Positions 58,801 to 64,000 of a DNA stretch of 64,000 nt are shown in pieces. The stretch's first letter is position 1. Every line of letters begins with the position of its first letter. The DNA is taken from the NCBI RefSeq assembly GCF_003086295.3, contig NC_092048.1, forward strand, positions 2,580,004 to 2,644,003. Reading direction: 5' to 3'. The translations under genes were made by a program, and so were the position numbers. The notes below the pieces were generated by a model. The model was not told the origin of the DNA. It worked only from the letters and a program-made list of their open reading frames with translations, and did no database searches. Origin of the DNA: Arachis hypogaea. Lineage: Eukaryota > Streptophyta > Magnoliopsida > Fabales > Fabaceae.

Positions 58801-60353
58801 CAAAATTGCAGCAACTTATTGGTCTGAGCTGATTAAGGCTTTCCGGTTGACTAACTTTGGGTACCAAAACAACAGTAGTTTCCCCTAAATCCCCAGGTAT
58901 GAATCCTTCTTCGAAAGTTTGCTTCACTACTCCACAAACTTCTTTACTTAGGATCTCCCAGTGTTGTTGAAAAAATAGCCCATTTAAACCATCTGGCCCC
59001 GGAGCTTTCAACCCTCCCATACTGAACACTGCCTCCCTTATTTCCTCATCATTAATTTTTGCCATCAGTTCCTCATTCATCTCTCTGGTAACTCTCCTTG
59101 GTATGTCTCTTACGCACTCTTCCAGATTTCTGTCCCCTTCGGAGGTGAACAACTTAGTGTAGTACCTTTCCACTAACCTCATTATATTTTTCTCTCCTTG
59201 TATCCGCTGACCTGTTTCATCTCTCACTTTGTCGATTCTATTCCTAATTCTTCTCTGAATGGTTGTTGCATGAAAGAATGCTGTGTTTTTGTCCCCCCCA
59301 TTTTAGCCATTTCAGCTTTGATATTTGCCCCCAATATTTCTCCTATTGTTTCCAAAGTTCTGATATTTGGTTCTTCAATTCCTTATCTCTTCCTTGATCT
59401 CTTTCCGTCAAATCGGCCTCTTGGATGTGATGTAACTCTGATTTCTTTCTTTCTAATTCTTTATCTGCTCTCTTAAACTTCCGTCTGCTCTATTCCCTCA
59501 GCTTCCTAATGCATCTGTTTCTCTTCCTTATGAATTTGCCCCAACAATTTCTGTTTCCCTCATCCTGTTGCCAACCCTTCTTGATCACCTATTTGCACTC
59601 CTCATGCTCAGCCAAGTACGCTTCAAACCTGAATTCTTTTTTTATCCTACATCTCGGTTGAGTTTCGAATATAAGCGCATAATGATCCGAGCTTATAGCC
59701 GAAGCTACTTTTAGACTAACGTTCTGGTATATCTACAACCATTTTCAATTCACTAACACCCTATCTAGTCTTTCCCTGGTTATGAAATTGTTTCTAGAAT
59801 TACTGAACCAGGTGTATTTACTTTCCTTAAGGTCAACATCCATCAAACCATTATCATCTACAAACCTTCTAAACGTTTCTAAGCAGATTTTTGGTTGTGG
59901 AAGAATACCTACATTTTCTTCTTGACTTAATATGTCGTTGAAGTCCCCCAAATAAGCTTGAGGTTCCTCCTTGCTTATGTTACTTACCGTAAGCTCCTGT
60001 CATAATTTTTTCCGCTTTTGAAAAACAGGATTTCCATACACAAAAATACCCTGCCAATTCAGATCATTATTAATGTTAATATTAGCTTTAATATAGTTAT
60101 CACACCATTCACAAACATTAATATTCACATTAGATTTCTATAGGAGACATAGTCCACCGGACAAGCCCCGGGGTTCTATGCAAAACATGTTATCAGACTT
60201 CAACTTCCTATTAATCCTATTCATTCCGTCCCTACTTGCCCTAGTTTCCATTAGAAATACTATATGTGGCTTTACTTTTTTACATAGATTGTATAACTCA
60301 GAGATTGTCGGGACAGCCGATATTTTCCGACAATTCCAGCTTATAATACTCAT
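55823..60353 (-). pseudogene. LINE ORF2: endonuclease, reverse transcriptase, zinc finger, RNase H
   Basis: Starts at 60353 with MSIISWNCRK, an APE-type endonuclease (METRA, GDFND at about 59945, SDH near 59680). The reverse transcriptase spans 59227-58148 (KAPGPDGLNGLFFQQHW, RPISCCN, MKLDMNKAYDRLEW, RGLRQGDPLSPYLFIL, LLFADDC with intact catalytic DD). A thumb-like region and a zf-RVT segment follow (57190-56900, IRMFLWKAMEGILPVHSNL, CSICQ). A C-terminal RNase H is at 56700-56300 (KVNTDAAFHRDTG, WTPKKGNIVVHQLA). The frame stays open for about 160 further residues, Gln/Arg/Gly-rich, to 55823. Breaks occur between most ORF segments, so it is not active. Confidence 0.88.
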
Positions 60354-62142
60354 GGCTGAGATTGAGGCATGTTAAGGCCTGCCTCCTCAGCCATTTGTCC
60401 TTCCTTGAGAAATTCAGAGTCATGTGTTGCTAGTTGATACTCCCCTGAGTCCCGAGAAGTATTGCTGCTCCTCAGTTTCTTGGCCTCCTTATCCTCATAC
60501 TCCTCCCTCCATTCCGTGTCTGTTAGCAAAGGCACTTGTAAGAGTTCTTTTTTCCTTTTTAAATTCAGTTTTATTTCCAGCTTCTTAGCTAGATGTGTTT
60601 CCCAATCTGCCTGTGCTTCCGTTTCTTCCTCTTGATCTTCATCACTTGCTAACTCAACATAGTAGTCGCTCTCCCCCAAGTGAGCATGTTGATCCTCATA
60701 ATCATAATCCCTCTTCTGCCTTTCCTTTGAAGGTTTCTTTTGTTTGTCCTCTTCCCTTTCACCCTTCAGTAAGGCTAGATTTTCATTCCCTCTCATTCTG
60801 CCATCACAAATTTGTTTACCCTTGTGTCTTGCTAACATCAGCCTTTTTAATTTCTGGCCTATGGTCTCTTTTCCTGCTTCGTTCTCCAGGCCCAACCTCC
60901 CCTTCGCAATGCTGTAGCTATTCACTTCCCATTCCTCTATTATGTGTTGTTTCATCCCATTTCTTTCCACATTTTCTATATGTAAAATATTTGTCCCTGT
61001 ATTAGCCCCATTTTCCTTTGTTGGGCCCTTCCTTCCTGACCTCTGCACCCCAATCATATTTCCTCCCTTCTGGACCTTATTGTTATTGGTCCATTCATTT
61101 TTCCTCTCCCTTATCTCCTCAATGAGGCTTTTAAATTTATAGGTAGCTTCTAGGGTAGTATGCGTATTCCTAATTCCCTGAAAATAAGAGATTTTTTATA
61201 CTTTCTCTACCTGCTCTTCTGCCTCAGCCATCTCTTCCTCTCTCTCAATTTAATTTTTCCAGACACTCTCCTCCCTGATTTTCTGCTGAAGCGCCTGTTC
61301 CTCCGTTATCCTGCTCTCCTCCGATTTTTGTTTCTCTCCACTCTCCCTTTCCCGGTTCTGTTGCTCACGCGCCCACTCATCTACCTCCTCACTCCAACGT
61401 TGTTGTTTTGAGCTTTCTCCCCCCGTCGTTGACCCTGGTCGTCCATAACCTGCTCACAGGCCTGGCGCATACTTTTCTTGGTAGGATCCCAGCTTGTCAT
61501 TGCTGTTGGGTTCTTACAAGTCTTCTTTTCATGCCCTAAAATTTCACAATTGAAACAGTAGCTATTCGGCAACCTTTCATACCTGAAGATGACCCACAGA
61601 GGAGGCAGCTCCTCCCTGTCTAACCAGAAGCCTGTAGGTAGCGCCTTGGTGTTGTCAATGCTGACCCTGATTCTCAGATATGATCTCCTCAGAATGCCAT
61701 CCATTTTTGGGTCTTCCGCCTCGGCTAATACTCCCAACATTTCTCCTATGCGCGCGCCTGTCTCTTTATCCATGAAGTCGAGCGGGATGTCATGTATTTG
61801 AATCCAAAATTCTATGAAGTCATGATTTACCTCGAACACTAATTCTCCCTCCCTCCATAGTCTAAGATTGACCATATTTCCTCTAATATTCCATGGCCCG
61901 TTCTGCATGATCTGTAGTTCTTTCTTTCTGTCTTTGAAACTGAACACCATCTTCTTCGAACCAATATCAATAACTGTAACCCCTTGTGGGTTTCCCCACA
62001 TTCCCAGCAAGGCATTCTTGCATGCTTTGAAGCTTATCTCTTTGTCACTTATTATCTTGCCTACTATATTTAGGCAATCTTTCTTGTATCCTAGCTCTCC
62101 TGGTTTATTCAGCTTGATTACTCTTCCTTCTATGCTGCTCAT
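60350..62142 (-). pseudogene. LINE ORF1: DUF4283 and CCHC zinc-knuckle RNA-binding protein
   Basis: The first part (62142-61381, 253 aa) starts MSSIEGRVIKLNKPGELGYK. It has the DUF4283 fold (WGNPQGVTVIDIG, GPWNIRGNMVNLRLW, HDIPLDFMDKETGARIG) and a CCHC knuckle CFNCEILGHEKKTC. After stops near 61381-61060 the frame resumes (61057-60350) as a charged, Lys/Glu-rich tail. Its final TGA overlaps the ORF2 ATG as ATGA. The protein would package LINE RNA. The interruptions in the middle make this copy defective. Confidence 0.85.
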
Positions 62143-63249
62143 GCTGTATGTTGCTCAATATATTTTGTTGTGTTTTACAGATCTTTCAGCTGTTTAAACG
62201 CTCAGGCTGATAAAGTTTGGGGATGGTTAGAGGTATGTTGTAGATATTGAGGTTGAATAGAACTCTCTTTTGGAGAAGAACCCGAAGTTCTTGAACGATT
62301 CTCCTATTGAGAGAGGAAAGCTCCCAAGTGCAGAGCTCCACTTTTAAGTGTACCTATGTTTTTGTTTAGTTTAATAGCTTGTTATATGTACCAAAAATGT
62401 TAACATCCTCTAGTTTATTGTTTAGCCCATCTCAATGTGCTTTGTGTAGGTTACAAACGAAATTAACCTTCAGCGTGTTGACAAAACCGTAACCTTAATG
62501 GGCCACTTGATAAGCCGTATTACTTAGGGTTCTTAGAAATGGTAGGTTTATTACAAAAAGGATTTGCTATCCTCTGTTTTAAGAATATTGATTAAACATA
62601 CTATAATTTTTTTTTATGTTATTTATTACAAAAATAATTTTTTTTACGTTTTCAATTTTCAATGCATTGAATATATCAAAAATGTTAAAATATTTTTTTT
62701 TTTGTGATATATTGAACCAATATTCTTAGAGTACAAGATAGTAACACTCCTATAAAAATTATTAATTTTAATATAATAATAACATAAAATATTTTATATA
62801 ATTATTTAATTAAATTTATGTATTTATTATAAGTAATAAATTTTAAAATTTAATTATTTTATTATAATAACATATGATTAAATATTTGTGTAAACTATTC
62901 TAGTTGCATGAAAATTAAATTCAATTATTATGGCAAATGTTAATAGAATTTAATTTTGATGCATTGTTAGGGTAAAGTAGTTTTACATGTACATTTATTA
63001 CGTAACGCCACATTAGCAAAAATAACTATTTTTTATATTAATCGTGTGAGTAGTCATTAAAAAAATAGATGTAATTATATGACTATGTAAAATATTTTAT
63101 ACTATCAATACATCAAAATTAAACTCATATTAATATGTTTCGAAAAAAAATAAAGGGTACAATATTTTTTGAGTTTTAAAATTTAAATCTTAAATAAAAA
63201 ATTTTGAATTTTAAACTCTAAATTCTATATACTAAATTTTAATCAAAAA

Positions 63250-63405
63250 TACTATTTGTATACCAAAATCAACTACAAAAATCAGCTACTAATATATTTG
63301 TGTATAAATAGTTTAAATATATATGTGATTTAATTTATTTTCAATGTATATTTATATTCTAATATATATTTTATACTGATAACTAATTTTAATATATACA
63401 TAATA
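63250..63405. mobile_element. Degenerate MITE of the TACACCAAAAT family
   Basis: The left end TTTGTATACCAAAATCAACT and the right end, inverted (TATGTATATATTAAAATTAG), are related but diverged. Interior motif TATATTTATATTCTAATATA is shared with the copy at 63846. Confidence 0.4.
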
Positions 63406-63845
63406 TAATCAAAATTTTAAATTCTAAATCTCAAACTCTAGATCTAAATTATTGATATAAAATTAAATTTATTTAAGGATGAACCAATTAATTGTTCTCA
63501 AAAATTTTATTATTCTATCTCAAATAGTATTCCCTCCTATAAAATTAAAGATGCATCATCACACATTTTAGCCAACATCCAACTTAATATTGACAATAAC
63601 CAATAAAACATATTTAAATATCTTGATTACCCTAAAACATATTTAAATATTTGGCTTTATTGTTTTCTTTTATTTATATGTTTGTTCAGATGCTCCCCAA
63701 CTTGTTGTGTTGAGTTTTTTCGTTAAAATTTTTTTCAATAAGAACTAGTATTTAAGTATAGTTTTCAAGGTGCTTAAAAAAAATTGATTTCTTTTATGGA
63801 AAGCTTGCATTAGAACGTTTGTTAATAAAATCCTTAAGAGTTATG

Positions 63846-63958
63846 TTACGTGTACACCAAAATCAATTATCAAAATTAGTCACTAATATAAAATATATAC
63901 TGAAATATAAATACATAAATACATTGGTGATTAATTTTGGTGTACAAATAACATTTTT
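63846..63958. mobile_element. MITE of the TACACCAAAAT family
   Basis: About 110 bp; ends GTGTACACCAAAATCAATTA and, inverted, TTTGTACACCAAAATTAATC. Confidence 0.6.
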
Positions 63959-64000
63959 CAAATCTTAAATATAATATCGAGTTTCATTTAAGAGAGTTGA

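Larger units (their letters stand above)
55591..62356 (-). mobile_element. Full-length L1-type LINE retrotransposon
   Basis: A perfect 16-bp direct repeat, TGTTTTTGTTTAGTTT, flanks it at 55575-55590 and 62357-62372. On the minus strand it runs from a 5' UTR of about 210 bp through ORF1 and ORF2 to a poly-A of about 18-20 at 55591-55608. The exact target duplication and the tail argue for a recent, full-length insertion, yet both ORFs contain stops and frameshifts. Confidence 0.95.
62373..64000. other. AT-rich intergenic DNA with MITE remnants
   Basis: No gene. Two short TIR elements are listed separately; the rest is A/T-rich with repeated AAATTCTAAAT-like words. Confidence 0.6.

Noticed and set aside
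1..64000. tRNA genes
   Set aside because: I looked for A- and B-box-like pairs with a cloverleaf and found none; tRNA-complementary matches are retroelement primer sites.

Overview
The window is plant nuclear DNA: AT-rich, with genes of many short GT-AG exons, a plant-type U4 snRNA promoter, and Copia, Gypsy, MULE, LINE and MITE elements. The gene sequences point to a eudicot. The repeat families (the plant-mobile-domain MULE with AATTCGAATT-rich ends, the Gypsy-type LTR ending in TGTTACA, the foldback MITEs) look like those of legumes, probably peanut (Arachis). The legume and Arachis placement is an inference that I cannot test here.

Layout. 1-13 kb is a transposon graveyard. It holds the 5' part of a minus-strand Copia element with an array of hairpins in its leader, fragments of a mitochondrial carrier gene and of a cytokinin-receptor-type histidine kinase gene, a decayed complete Copia element between the two fragments, a CACTA-like end, and a long Gypsy-like LTR. 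13-16 kb is AT-rich and empty. 16.6-48 kb is the gene island. It contains a PTM/DDT-PHD chromatin protein (+, 9 exons, 1,666 aa), the AP-2 complex alpha subunit (-, 27 exons, 1,022 aa), the elongation factor ELOF1 (-, 4 exons, 91 aa), an NPH3/BTB protein (-, 4 exons, 628 aa), a U4 snRNA gene (+) and UDP-apiose/UDP-xylose synthase (-, 9 exons, 394 aa). I rebuilt all five protein-coding genes exon by exon; every junction keeps frame and none has an internal stop. 49.9-53.5 kb is a MULE with a perfect 9-bp target duplication. It carries a plant-mobile-domain gene and a transposase gene pointing at each other, both cut at one internal deletion. 55.6-62.4 kb is a full-length minus-strand L1-type LINE with a perfect 16-bp target duplication. 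The rest is AT-rich DNA with MITEs.

The host genes are unrelated housekeeping or regulatory functions (chromatin, endocytosis, transcription elongation, photoreceptor-type signalling, splicing, cell-wall sugar nucleotides). I see no functional cluster. PTM and AP2A converge; AP2A, ELOF1 and NPH3 are tandem on the minus strand.

The most unusual signals are structural. Four hairpins in the Copia leader share a core but have different, fully complementary stems. The MULE ends are built from palindromes with a common TAATTCGA stem and varying inner pairs. The mobile-domain/transposase MULE is a dual-gene element. Two very short insertions in AP2A introns are flanked by perfect 15- and 17-bp direct repeats.
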